A program made the translations under genes and the position numbers. A stretch of DNA of 64,000 nucleotides from Bacteroidota bacterium (GTDB lineage: Bacteria > Bacteroidota > Bacteroidia > Chitinophagales > Chitinophagaceae): positions 124,001 through 188,000 of the forward strand of contig JAFDXF010000086.1 of the NCBI GenBank assembly GCA_018268055.1. Direction: 5' to 3'. This document shows positions 1-8,813 of the stretch, in pieces. Numbering within the stretch: position 1 is the stretch's first letter; every line of letters starts with the position of its first letter. Under the pieces are notes generated by a model that saw only the letters and a list, made by a program, of their open reading frames with translations, searched no databases and was not told the DNA's origin.

Positions 1-1039
<1,039 letters not shown>

Positions 1040-1061
1040 GCAAAACAGGAAACAAACTATT

Positions 1062-1166
1062 TAATTACAGAGCATCCGTTCATCTTTATTTTTTTAGCAA
1101 AATGAACTTTAAAGTGATGTTTGGTCATTCTGTTGAATTGAAATTGTAACGGATGCTCTGTAATTA
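1062..1166. repeat. Perfect 19-bp inverted repeat between metY and metX
   Basis: TAATTACAGAGCATCCGTT at 1062-1080 is exactly repeated in inverse at 1148-1166, with 67 bases between. The arms are too far apart for a simple Rho-independent terminator and are not followed by a clean T-tract, apart from TTTTTTT at 1167-1173. A small MITE-like element, a regulatory RNA structure before metX, or a long-range terminator stem are all possible. I saw no match to a known SAM riboswitch core. Confidence 0.75.
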
Positions 1167-1193
1167 TTTTTTTCCGACTATAAAGTTAACTAA

Positions 1194-2216
1194 GTGCAAC
1201 TTTCAAATTATAAATATACAAAAGCGTTTACGCTTGAATCGGGCATAACAATTTCAGGATACAACCTGGCGTATTCAACAGCAGGCAAGTTAAATGCCGC
1301 TGGAGATAACGTAGTCTGGATTTTTCATGCGCTCACCGCAAACAGTAATCCCGAAGAATGGTGGCAGGGGTTAGTAGGTACTGATAAACTATTTGATCCA
1401 ATTTCGGATTTCATTGTTTGTGTTAATATGCCCGGCAGTTGCTATGGCAGTATTGGACCATTAAGTATCAACAAAGAAACGAATCAACCCTTTCATCATG
1501 AGTTTCCTTTTTTTACTCCAAGAGATATGATACATAGTTATCAGGCATTAAGCAAACATTTGGGGATTAAAAAAATAAAAATAGGAATTGGAGGTTCTAT
1601 GGGTGGCCAACAACTTTTAGAATGGGCTATCACTGAACCCGATTTATTTGAAAATATTTTCCCCATTGCTACCAATGCGGTACATAGTGCTTGGGGGCGT
1701 GCCTTCAATGCATCACAGCGTATGTGTATTGAAGCAGATCCGACATGGAAAAACAATTATATTAATGCAGGAATGTCGGGAATGCATATTGCAAGAAGTA
1801 TTGCACTACTCTCCTATCGGCATTATGACACTTATAAGATTAGCCAATCAGACATTAATGAATTCGAATTACATAATTACAAAAGTGAATCTTACCAAAG
1901 ATATCAAGGAGAAAAACTTGCCAAGCGGTTTAATGCCTTTAGTTACTATTTTCTAAGCAAAAGCATGGATGCACATGATGTAGGTCGCGGCAGAGGTGGT
2001 GCAGAAAAAGCATTGCGGCAAATAAAAGCCAAAACAACAGTTATCGGCCTTGAAACAGATTTGCTATTCCCAATCCGTGAGCAGAAATTCATTGCAGATC
2101 ATATCCCCTTAGCACAATTAAACATCATCCATTCTCAATATGGCCACGATGGCTTTTTATTGGAATATCAACAAATAGCTGAAATTATTTCAGAAGCTTT
2201 GGTTGCTCAATATTGA
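1194..2216 (+). CDS. metX: Homoserine O-acetyltransferase
   Basis: Alpha/beta-hydrolase-fold acyltransferase that activates homoserine with acetyl-CoA, the first committed step of methionine synthesis here. At 340 aa it is close to family length. The nucleophile elbow GGSMGGQQ puts Ser135 in place. Asp289 (GLETDLLFP) and His318 (QYGHDGF) complete the triad. The only good start is GTG at 1194, directly followed by the conserved N-terminus, since no ATG lies nearby in frame. It sits downstream of metY in the same direction, separated by the inverted repeat. A strong hairpin terminator follows the gene. Confidence 0.93.
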   Translation: MQLSNYKYTKAFTLESGITISGYNLAYSTAGKLNAAGDNVVWIFHALTANSNPEEWWQGLVGTDKLFDPISDFIVCVNMPGSCYGSIGPLSINKETNQPFHHEFPFFTPRDMIHSYQALSKHLGIKKIKIGIGGSMGGQQLLEWAITEPDLFENIFPIATNAVHSAWGRAFNASQRMCIEADPTWKNNYINAGMSGMHIARSIALLSYRHYDTYKISQSDINEFELHNYKSESYQRYQGEKLAKRFNAFSYYFLSKSMDAHDVGRGRGGAEKALRQIKAKTTVIGLETDLLFPIREQKFIADHIPLAQLNIIHSQYGHDGFLLEYQQIAEIISEALVAQY

Positions 2217-2256
2217 ATATAGATTTTTAAACCATAAACCCTGAGCATGTTTGGTC

Positions 2257-2304
2257 GCCGGACTGCAAAAGCAAAAGTTTTAGAACAGCAGTCCGGCATT
2301 TTTT
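2257..2304 (+). terminator. Rho-independent terminator of metX
   Basis: GCCGGACTGC (2257-2266) pairs perfectly with GCAGTCCGGC (2288-2297) and is followed by ATTTTTT. The hairpin overlaps the last codons of the convergent HAD gene (stop at 2280), so the two 3' ends overlap. Confidence 0.8.
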
Positions 2305-2903
2305 AATGCAATTTTTGTCTTATCAATATCTTCATGTATTACGCCCTTTATACCGATTCCTTCTGCAATTTGGACAAACATACTTCGATCATCTATATAA
2401 AAAACTTCGTGTGGCTTGGCGTGAGAAATATCTAGGGCCAATTTAAAAATTTCTACATCGGGTTTGCGTAGATGCACAAAGCAAGAGGAAATAAAAAAAT
2501 CGGCAAATTCACTGATTCCAAAACTATTTATTCTGTGCTCATTCAGTTCCCGACCTTCATTATTCACTACAGCTATTCGCAAATTATTTTTTTGTTTCAC
2601 TTCTTTTATCATAGCAATCATATCATCATTAGCAGTTGATTGTTGAAACATAAACGCCTTGAATTGTTCTTTTGAAAAATTGCGATTTGTATAGAAAATT
2701 ACACGATTCAAATATTCATCCAAGGACAATTTTCCTTGTTCATACGTATCAAATGTAAGGTGATGCCGTTCGTTCAGTTCCGTCTCATCCAGATTAAATA
2801 CTTGCACTGCTTTTTTCCGGGCACCTCTATCCCATCCATTGCTTAACAAAACACCGCCAATATCCAAAAACAAAACTTTAACCTTTGTCATATTAAATAA
2901 CAT
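2280..2903 (-). CDS. HAD-superfamily hydrolase (YihX-like phosphatase)
   Basis: A 207-aa haloacid-dehalogenase-fold enzyme, probably a small-molecule phosphatase. Motif I is FLDIGGVLLSNGW, with the nucleophile Asp14 but Gly at the usual second Asp, as is common in YihX/HAD-IA relatives. Motif II (AVVNNEG), the conserved Lys of LRKPD and the acidic motif FYIDDRS are visible in order. Substrate cannot be told from sequence. The ATG at 2903 gives a leader MLFN before MTKVKVLFLDIGG, and a start at the second Met is possible. It is convergent with metX and shares its 3' hairpin region. Confidence 0.85.
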   Translation of the reverse strand: MLFNMTKVKVLFLDIGGVLLSNGWDRGARKKAVQVFNLDETELNERHHLTFDTYEQGKLSLDEYLNRVIFYTNRNFSKEQFKAFMFQQSTANDDMIAMIKEVKQKNNLRIAVVNNEGRELNEHRINSFGISEFADFFISSCFVHLRKPDVEIFKLALDISHAKPHEVFYIDDRSMFVQIAEGIGIKGVIHEDIDKTKIALKNAGLLF

Positions 2904-2995
2904 TATTTAATTAATGCTCTAATTTACATCCTTCATCAATATAAATTGTGGTTAATTTCGTAACACCATATTTTTACCCAATAATACTTTTAGTA

Positions 2996-3574
2996 ATGGA
3001 AAAATTTAAATTAAAAATAATCATCACCAGCACCCGTGATGAGCGTCAAGGAATATCTGTGGCCAATTGGTTCACAGATAAAATGAATAGTAATGAAAAC
3101 TTTGACGTAGAAGTGCTAGATTTAAAAAAAATCAACCTTCCTATGCTGGATGAACCTACGCATCCGAGATTACAGCAATACCGATACGAACATACCAAAG
3201 AGTGGAGCAAGAAAATAGGTGAAGCAGATGCGTATGCTTTCGTGATACCGGAATACAATTACAGTTTACCTCCTGCATTGGTAAATGCGGTAGATTATCT
3301 GTATAAAGAATGGAATTATAAACCTGCTGCATTAATCAGCTATGGTGGTATAAGTGCCGGACTTCGTTCTGCTCAAATGTCCAAATTATTACTCACTACC
3401 GTAAAACTCGTACCGCTAACGGAAGGAATTTCTATCCCTTTATTCTCAAAAAAAATAAATGAGCAAGGTGTTTTTATATCAGATGATTCTATTGATCGTT
3501 CTTTTGATACAATGATGGATGAATTATTGAAATGGACAAAGGGATTGAAATATATGCGGGAGAATATTATTTGA
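2996..3574 (+). CDS. NADPH-dependent FMN reductase family protein
   Basis: Flavodoxin-like fold protein of the NAD(P)H-dependent FMN/azoreductase family, cytosolic, about 192 aa. The N-terminus KLKIIITSTRDERQG is the phosphate-binding loop for FMN. VIPEYNYSLPPALVNAVDYL and SYGGISAGLR are family signatures. An upstream in-frame GTG at 2948 exists, but the ATG at 2996 starts directly before the beta-strand and is the better choice. Physiological substrate is unknown. A bidirectional terminator shared with the convergent tRNA-Leu follows. Confidence 0.88.
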   Translation: MEKFKLKIIITSTRDERQGISVANWFTDKMNSNENFDVEVLDLKKINLPMLDEPTHPRLQQYRYEHTKEWSKKIGEADAYAFVIPEYNYSLPPALVNAVDYLYKEWNYKPAALISYGGISAGLRSAQMSKLLLTTVKLVPLTEGISIPLFSKKINEQGVFISDDSIDRSFDTMMDELLKWTKGLKYMRENII

Positions 3575-3587
3575 CATTCCTAAAAAT

Positions 3588-3624
3588 CAAAAGCCTTTTT
3601 GCAAATTACAAAAAGGCTTTTTTG
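3588..3624. terminator. Bidirectional terminator between FMN reductase and tRNA-Leu
   Basis: AAAAGCCTTTTTG (3589-3601) pairs with CAAAAAGGCTTTT (3609-3621), with a 7-nt loop, A-tract on one side and T-tract on the other. It can end both the + strand reductase transcript and the - strand tRNA transcript. Confidence 0.8.
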
Positions 3625-3706
3625 TGCCCGGGACTGGATTCGAACCAGCACACCTTGCGGCGCCGCCACCTGAAGACGGTGCGTCTACCAATTTCGCCAC
3701 CCGGGC
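3625..3706 (-). tRNA. tRNA-Leu (anticodon CAG)
   Basis: Read on the minus strand, the acceptor arms GCCCGGG (3706-3700) and CCCGGGC (3632-3626) pair perfectly, with discriminator A at 3625. The D-arm is GCGAAATTGGTAGACGC. The anticodon stem CCGTC/GGCGG encloses TTCAGGT, giving CAG. There is a long class II variable arm (CGCCGCAAGGTGTG region) and a TTCGAAT T-loop. The CCA end is not encoded. Confidence 0.96.
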
Positions 3707-3762
3707 AGTCAACTTAGCAATAGCAGCAAAGTTATTCGTTCAACATAAATAAATGAAATTTT

Positions 3763-4785
3763 TCACACTACCATCAAACTGCAACCACGCATATCGCTTC
3801 CATCAATTCTTCCTAAAATTTCAAAACTTCCATCTTCATATAAGCGGCCTGCATCATCCGTGGCAATGAATGAGCAGGAATAAATATTAGCAAGGTCAAT
3901 CACATTTACAACACCCGAACCAGCGTTTTTAATTTGAAACGGATCTTCTTCATCTCTAATTAAAATGCGCATCCATTCAGGACTTTGAAAAATACCATCC
4001 CCGACAGAATAGGCTTGAGATAAAAGTTCAGTCATCCCATATTCTGAATGAATTTTTGATAAGCCAAATGCTTTTTTCAGTTCTGCATGAACCTCCTCCC
4101 TAATCATTTCTTCTCTTCTACCCTTCATACCACCCGTTTCCATTATTATTGTATGTTTCAAAGGATGTGCAAATTGCTCCGCAAAATCTAAGAGTGCAAA
4201 GGTGACGCCTATCAATAATGTTTTTTGCCCTACCTGTTCTTGCCTTTTAAGCACATTTGATAGTTTTTCAAAATCATTTAGGTAAAAGCCGCTATCAGAG
4301 TGTGTAGATTGTTCAATGAGTTTTTTTACCATATACACTAAAGAAGAATTATCACGCTCCAAATATGAAGGCAATAATCCAAGGATGCACCAATCTTTTA
4401 TAGAGCCGTAAAATTTATGAAACGTTTTTGTAAAACTTTCTTCATATATTTTTAAATCTTTTACATAATGGCGGCTATTTACACTACCCGTGGTACCACT
4501 ACTTTCAAAAATAGCTTGCGGCTCAAACGCAGTGGTTTTTATACTCGTTGATTTGAAAAACCGAATAGGAAGAAAGGGGATTTCAGTTACGGAATGAACA
4601 CACTCAGGCGTTTTTCCGATTGCTTTGGCATATTCTGCATAAAAAGGGTTTTGTTCATATTGAAAACGAAAGACCTCTAACGCTGTACTTTCAAAGTTTT
4701 CTGGAATAATTCCAAATATTTTATTAACCAACTGATGCGACAATTTTTTTATGTTGTGAAATGAATTAAATTTGTTTCCAATCAA
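3763..4785 (-). CDS. LuxE-family acyl-protein synthetase / AMP-forming ligase-like protein
   Basis: A 340-aa protein of the LuxE acyl-protein synthetase family, which forms acyl-adenylates and passes the acyl group on. The adenylate-binding motif ESSGTTGSVNSRHY lies around residues 92-105. METGGMKGRREEM and HSEYGMTELLSQAY follow in the expected order, then FIATDDAGRLYEDGSFEILGRIDGSDMRG-type C-terminal motifs (read in two parts: LYEDGSFEILGRID, then SDMRG). There is no luxC or luxD nearby, so bioluminescence is not implied. In Bacteroidota such genes often stand alone and the acyl acceptor is unknown. It is divergent from the lipoprotein gene at 4795, only 9 bp away. Confidence 0.8.
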   Translation of the reverse strand: MIGNKFNSFHNIKKLSHQLVNKIFGIIPENFESTALEVFRFQYEQNPFYAEYAKAIGKTPECVHSVTEIPFLPIRFFKSTSIKTTAFEPQAIFESSGTTGSVNSRHYVKDLKIYEESFTKTFHKFYGSIKDWCILGLLPSYLERDNSSLVYMVKKLIEQSTHSDSGFYLNDFEKLSNVLKRQEQVGQKTLLIGVTFALLDFAEQFAHPLKHTIIMETGGMKGRREEMIREEVHAELKKAFGLSKIHSEYGMTELLSQAYSVGDGIFQSPEWMRILIRDEEDPFQIKNAGSGVVNVIDLANIYSCSFIATDDAGRLYEDGSFEILGRIDGSDMRGCSLMVV

Positions 4786-4794
4786 ATATTTATT

Positions 4795-5241
4795 ATGAAG
4801 TCCCGACTTTCTGTGCTGATTGCTTTAGCCGTTCTTGTTGCTTGCAACAAAGATAAGTTTACTACAATTCCACAAGTGAAAATTCATTCTATTTCACCAT
4901 CCGATGTAAATAATGGAAATATTATTACACTGAAAGGCTCTTATACAGATGATGAAGGCGATGTGGACTCTGTATTGGTTGTCTATAAATGGTATAATGG
5001 CCTCACCGTTGTAAAAAATGATACATTCAGATATGGATTTAATGTTTTAGGCGTACCGGACAAAACTCGTGAAGCTGATATTAAAGTAACATTTCAATAT
5101 AACACTGCCAATCCCGGGCCACCTACGCTACCAGGCGTTATTAAAGACACTACTGCAACCTTGGGCTTAATTTTAAAAGATAAAAAAGAAAATAGAAGCG
5201 ATTACAAAGAATCACAACCAATAAGGCTCAAAAAAATTTGA
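4795..5241 (+). CDS. Putative lipoprotein of unknown function
   Basis: 148 aa. The N-terminus MKSRLSVLIALAVLVAC is a lipoprotein signal peptide with the lipobox cysteine at residue 17. The remainder resembles an all-beta, Ig-like secreted domain (PQVKIHSISPSDVNNGN..., TLKGSYTDDEGDVDS). I do not recognise a catalytic motif. It is followed after 5 bp by the UbiA-like membrane protein, so the two probably form one transcript. Confidence 0.7.
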   Translation: MKSRLSVLIALAVLVACNKDKFTTIPQVKIHSISPSDVNNGNIITLKGSYTDDEGDVDSVLVVYKWYNGLTVVKNDTFRYGFNVLGVPDKTREADIKVTFQYNTANPGPPTLPGVIKDTTATLGLILKDKKENRSDYKESQPIRLKKI

Positions 5242-5246
5242 GTTGA

Positions 5247-6149
5247 TTGAAAACCATCACACAATTAATACGATTTTTTGTTTACAGTAATGTATTTATT
5301 GCCTGCTGTGCATTGTCATTGACATTAGAAACATTTTACTTGCTCAAACTACCAGCTTCGCTCAATTGGTTCTTATTACTTACATTTCTTTGCACTCTTT
5401 TTGTTTACTCTTTGCATTATTATTCCAAGACACACCATGAAGGTGCTGGACGAATTGGCTGGAATTATGAAAACAGAAAACTAATTAAAGCAATTATTTT
5501 ACTGAGTCTGTTTTTTATTGCCGGAGGTGTAGCATGGCATTATAAAGCAATTTTTTTTCCGGATGGTGCATTTAGTATTCGGAATTTCATTTGGTTTGTT
5601 ATTGTTCCGTTTGTATCATTGGCCTATTCGCATAGGCTTAACCCATGGAGCAAAAAGAGTTTACGACAAATCGGTTGGCTCAAACTGTTTTCATTAAGTT
5701 TTGTATGGAGTTTCACAACCGTATTGCTGCCCGTTATCATGTGGACAGATGCTTCAAAAAGCGATCCGGTACTCATTAGTATTCTATTTACACAACGATT
5801 TATTTTTATGATGGCATTGTGCGTTTTGTTCAACATCAAAGATGCTGAAGAAGATAAAAGAGAAGGCATTAGAACTTATGCCGCAATATATGGACCTAAC
5901 AAAATATTGCAAATCGGCAAATGGCTTTTTCTAATCTTAAATTTGATTACAGGATATTTATTGCTTTTCTATTTTAATTTATCAGGTTCATTTTATTGGA
6001 TAGCTGTTTTGATTCCTGTGCTGCTCATATTCTATTCCTTTCAATATTTTAAACCCACAATAGAAACAGCATGGTTTGTTTTCCGCTATGATGGTCTGAT
6101 GATAGTTAAAGCATTGCTGCTTATCTTCGCAATAATAATTACACGATAA
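5247..6149 (+). CDS. UbiA-like prenyltransferase-family integral membrane protein
   Basis: 300 aa with eight or nine hydrophobic helices. The layout and the segment FNIKDAEEDKREGIRT, resembling the second Asp-rich motif of UbiA enzymes, place it near the UbiA superfamily. The first Asp-rich motif is not obvious, so catalytic activity is doubtful. The start is TTG at 5247, 5 bp after the lipoprotein stop, with no better ATG before the first helix. It could instead be a Bacteroidota-specific membrane protein of unknown function. Confidence 0.6.
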   Translation: MKTITQLIRFFVYSNVFIACCALSLTLETFYLLKLPASLNWFLLLTFLCTLFVYSLHYYSKTHHEGAGRIGWNYENRKLIKAIILLSLFFIAGGVAWHYKAIFFPDGAFSIRNFIWFVIVPFVSLAYSHRLNPWSKKSLRQIGWLKLFSLSFVWSFTTVLLPVIMWTDASKSDPVLISILFTQRFIFMMALCVLFNIKDAEEDKREGIRTYAAIYGPNKILQIGKWLFLILNLITGYLLLFYFNLSGSFYWIAVLIPVLLIFYSFQYFKPTIETAWFVFRYDGLMIVKALLLIFAIIITR

Positions 6150-6160
6150 AAATATAAAGT

Positions 6161-7264
6161 ATGGCAAAATCTGTTAAAGCAAAAAAATCAATCATCAACC
6201 CTGAAGCATTTGATTTTTTTAAATCATATATCAATAATGCATCACCCGTTGGTTTTGAAGCTTGGGGACAAAAATTATGGATAGAATATATCAAACCGTA
6301 TGTGGATACACATTTCTTAGATCCCTATGGAACTGCAGTAGGCGTTATCAATCCCGATCATAAATTTAAAGTAGTGATAGAAGCGCATGCAGATGAAATA
6401 AGCTGGTTTGTAAATTATATTACGAATGACGGCCTGCTCTATCTAAAACGCAATGGTGGCGTAGATAATCAAACCGCTCCATCGTCAAGAGTGATTATAC
6501 ATGGTAAAAAAGGCCCGGTGAAAGCTGTATTCGGCTGGCCGGCTATCCACACAAGAATAGGTGCTGAAAAAGAAACGCAACCAAAGTATGACAATCTATG
6601 GTTGGATTGCGGCGCACGTTCTAAAAAAGAAGTAGAAGCATTAGGCATTCATATTGGTGCGGTAGTCACTTATCAAGATGGATTTGATGAACTGGCCAAT
6701 GGAAATTATATCGGCCGTGCATTTGATAATCGTGTTGGTGGATTTATGATCACCCAAGTAGCTCGTCTGCTAAAAGAAAATAAAAAGAAACTGCCTTTTG
6801 CTCTTTATGTAGTCAATGCAGTACAAGAGGAAATTGGTTTGCGCGGTGCTGAAATGATTGCTCGTAGAATAAAGCCTGATATTGCCATCGTAACAGATGT
6901 AACGCACGATACCACTACTCCTTTAATCAACAAAAATATTGAAGGCGATGTAATGACCGGCAAAGGGCCATCCCTTGCCTATGCACCGGCAGTGCATAAT
7001 AAATTATTAGCATTTGTAGAAAAAGTAGCTGCCGATAAAAAAATTCCGGTTCAATGGAGAGCACTCAGCAGAAGTACAGGAACAGATACTGATTCATTTG
7101 CATATTCAAATGATGGTTGTCCTTCAGTTTTAATCTCTATCCCATTGCGCTATATGCACACTACTGTTGAAATGTTGCACAAAGATGATATTGAAAACAC
7201 AATAAATTTGATGTATGAAACTCTTTTGAGTTTAACGCCAAAAACAAATCTTAGTTATTTGTAA
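6161..7264 (+). CDS. M42-family metallo-aminopeptidase
   Basis: Cytosolic dinuclear-metal aminopeptidase of family M42 (glutamyl aminopeptidase/FrvX-like), 367 aa. Metal and catalytic residues visible are His76 and Asp78 (EAHADEIS), Asp189 (AFDNRVGG), Glu223-Glu224 (VQEEIGLRGA), Asp246 (VTDVTHD) and a C-terminal His in RYMHTTVE. The TGTDTDSF motif is also typical. Its stop codon TAA overlaps the ATG of the next small gene (TAATG), which implies translational coupling to the downstream operon. Confidence 0.92.
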   Translation: MAKSVKAKKSIINPEAFDFFKSYINNASPVGFEAWGQKLWIEYIKPYVDTHFLDPYGTAVGVINPDHKFKVVIEAHADEISWFVNYITNDGLLYLKRNGGVDNQTAPSSRVIIHGKKGPVKAVFGWPAIHTRIGAEKETQPKYDNLWLDCGARSKKEVEALGIHIGAVVTYQDGFDELANGNYIGRAFDNRVGGFMITQVARLLKENKKKLPFALYVVNAVQEEIGLRGAEMIARRIKPDIAIVTDVTHDTTTPLINKNIEGDVMTGKGPSLAYAPAVHNKLLAFVEKVAADKKIPVQWRALSRSTGTDTDSFAYSNDGCPSVLISIPLRYMHTTVEMLHKDDIENTINLMYETLLSLTPKTNLSYL

Positions 7265-7431
7265 TGCAAAATTGGTTTTTGTATATAGACCCGGGAACCG
7301 GAAGTTATTTGGTGCAAGTAATTGTAGGCGCTGTATTGGGTGTAGCTTTCTTTTTCAGAAATATAAAAAATGCAATCATTGCATTTTTTACTCGTAACAG
7401 AAAAAAAGAAGATGAAAATAAAACAGTCTGA
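7264..7431 (+). CDS. Small DPGTGS-motif membrane protein (55 aa)
   Basis: A 55-codon gene shorter than normal ORF cut-offs. It starts with an ATG overlapping the stop of the M42 peptidase, and its TGA overlaps the ATG of the methyltransferase (TGATG). The product begins MQNWFLYIDPGTGSYLVQ, then one hydrophobic helix (VIVGAVLGVAFFF), then a basic tail ending KKEDENKTV. The YIDPGTGS..Q motif with one following helix is known from small membrane proteins next to exopolysaccharide and glycan-assembly genes. Function is unknown. Double stop/start overlap is strong evidence that it is real. Confidence 0.85.
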   Translation: MQNWFLYIDPGTGSYLVQVIVGAVLGVAFFFRNIKNAIIAFFTRNRKKEDENKTV

Positions 7432-8813
7432 TGTCAAACAGTACTTCCCATCATCCTTCCTCTTATCGTGATCCATCCGGTTTTGTATTCGAAGTGGGCG
7501 GTGTATATTATAGGCAAGTAAACTATGTTTATCAAAAACATTATGATGAATTTATTAAGTCAAATTGTTACAAATATTTTACAGAAAAAGGTATATTAAT
7601 TGCCCATGAAGAAACAGCAGAGATAGACTTAAATGATGAGGCATGTTATAAAATTTTGAAACCTGAACAAATCAATTTCATAACTTATCCGTGGGAATGG
7701 AGTTTTGATATGCTGAAAGATGCCGCTCTTCTTACCTTGCAAATCGCCGGAGCATCTTTACAATTTGGAATGACACTAAAAGATGCTACACCCTTTAACA
7801 TTCAATGGCACAAAGGAAAATTGATTTTCATTGATACACTTTCATTTGAAATTTATAATCCGCAAGCACCCTGGATTGCTTATAGTCAGTTTTGTGAAAC
7901 CTTTCTTGCTCCGCTTTTATTGATGCATCACACAAAAAAACCATTGCAATCGCTAATGCTCGCCTGGCCCGATGGAATACCCTTGGATATTGCAAAGGCA
8001 TTACTTCCCCAAAAAACCAAATTTTCATTACACACTTACTTACATATTCATTTACATTCAAAAATTGCGACTAAAAGTTCAGGAAGCAAAACTCATCATA
8101 CAAAATTTTCCAAACAAAAATTCATCAACCTCTTAAGCAGTCTTGAAATTTTAATTAAAAAACTAAAAGCGCCTGATTCGAAAACAACATGGAGTAATTA
8201 TTATGATGAAGCCGCACAACGCGATGGGTATTTAGAAAATAAAAAAGCACTCGTAGAGGAATATCTGACACAACTAAATGACGTCAAGACAGCCATTGAT
8301 TTAGGCGCAAATGATGGTCAGTTCTCCAAGCTTCTTGCCTTTAGAAAAATATCAACTATAACATCCGACTTTGATGCTACATGCATCAATCATTTATACC
8401 ATGCCATCAATGAGGAGAAAGAGTTTAACATCCAACCATTAGTTTTAGATGTAAAAAATCCGTCGCCTTCAATCGGTTTCAATAATAAAGAAAGAAGTTC
8501 ATTTTTAAAAAGAGCCAAATTTGATTTAACATTAGCTCTTGCATTAATTCATCATCTTGCTATTGGGAAGAATATTCCGCTCACTATGATTGCCGATTTT
8601 TTTGCTTCTATTGCACCAAACCTGATAATTGAGTTTGTGCCAAAAGAAGATGAGAAAGTAAAAATGATGCTTTCGGGAAAAAAAGATATTTATATAAATT
8701 ACTCTGAAGCAGCGTTTGAAAAAGCATTTAGTAAACATTATCTTGTCGTTTCAAAAAAGACGGTTGGCAATTCCAACAGATCACTTTACTTGATGAAAAG
8801 AAATGAAAAGTAA
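7431..8813 (+). CDS. NoeA-like SAM-dependent methyltransferase
   Basis: 460 aa. The C-terminal half holds a class I SAM-binding motif AIDLGANDGQFSKLLA (about residues 288-303), with an acidic residue ending the second strand (TITSDFDAT). The N-terminal 250 residues contain a kinase-like or accessory region (TPFNIQWHKGKLIFIDTLSFE) seen in NoeA-type nodulation methyltransferases. It probably modifies a surface sugar or lipid carrier. The start overlaps the preceding gene by one base and the end overlaps the sulfatase-like gene by 11 bp, so it is an operon member. Confidence 0.8.
   Translation: MSNSTSHHPSSYRDPSGFVFEVGGVYYRQVNYVYQKHYDEFIKSNCYKYFTEKGILIAHEETAEIDLNDEACYKILKPEQINFITYPWEWSFDMLKDAALLTLQIAGASLQFGMTLKDATPFNIQWHKGKLIFIDTLSFEIYNPQAPWIAYSQFCETFLAPLLLMHHTKKPLQSLMLAWPDGIPLDIAKALLPQKTKFSLHTYLHIHLHSKIATKSSGSKTHHTKFSKQKFINLLSSLEILIKKLKAPDSKTTWSNYYDEAAQRDGYLENKKALVEEYLTQLNDVKTAIDLGANDGQFSKLLAFRKISTITSDFDATCINHLYHAINEEKEFNIQPLVLDVKNPSPSIGFNNKERSSFLKRAKFDLTLALALIHHLAIGKNIPLTMIADFFASIAPNLIIEFVPKEDEKVKMMLSGKKDIYINYSEAAFEKAFSKHYLVVSKKTVGNSNRSLYLMKRNEK

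Noticed and set aside
1081..1193. Possible SAM riboswitch before metX
   Set aside because: No recognisable SAM-I, SAM-II or SAM-V core in the sequence; only the long inverted repeat is visible.
3532..3717. 61-aa ORF over the tRNA-Leu region
   Set aside because: Shadow of the tRNA and terminator on the opposite strand.
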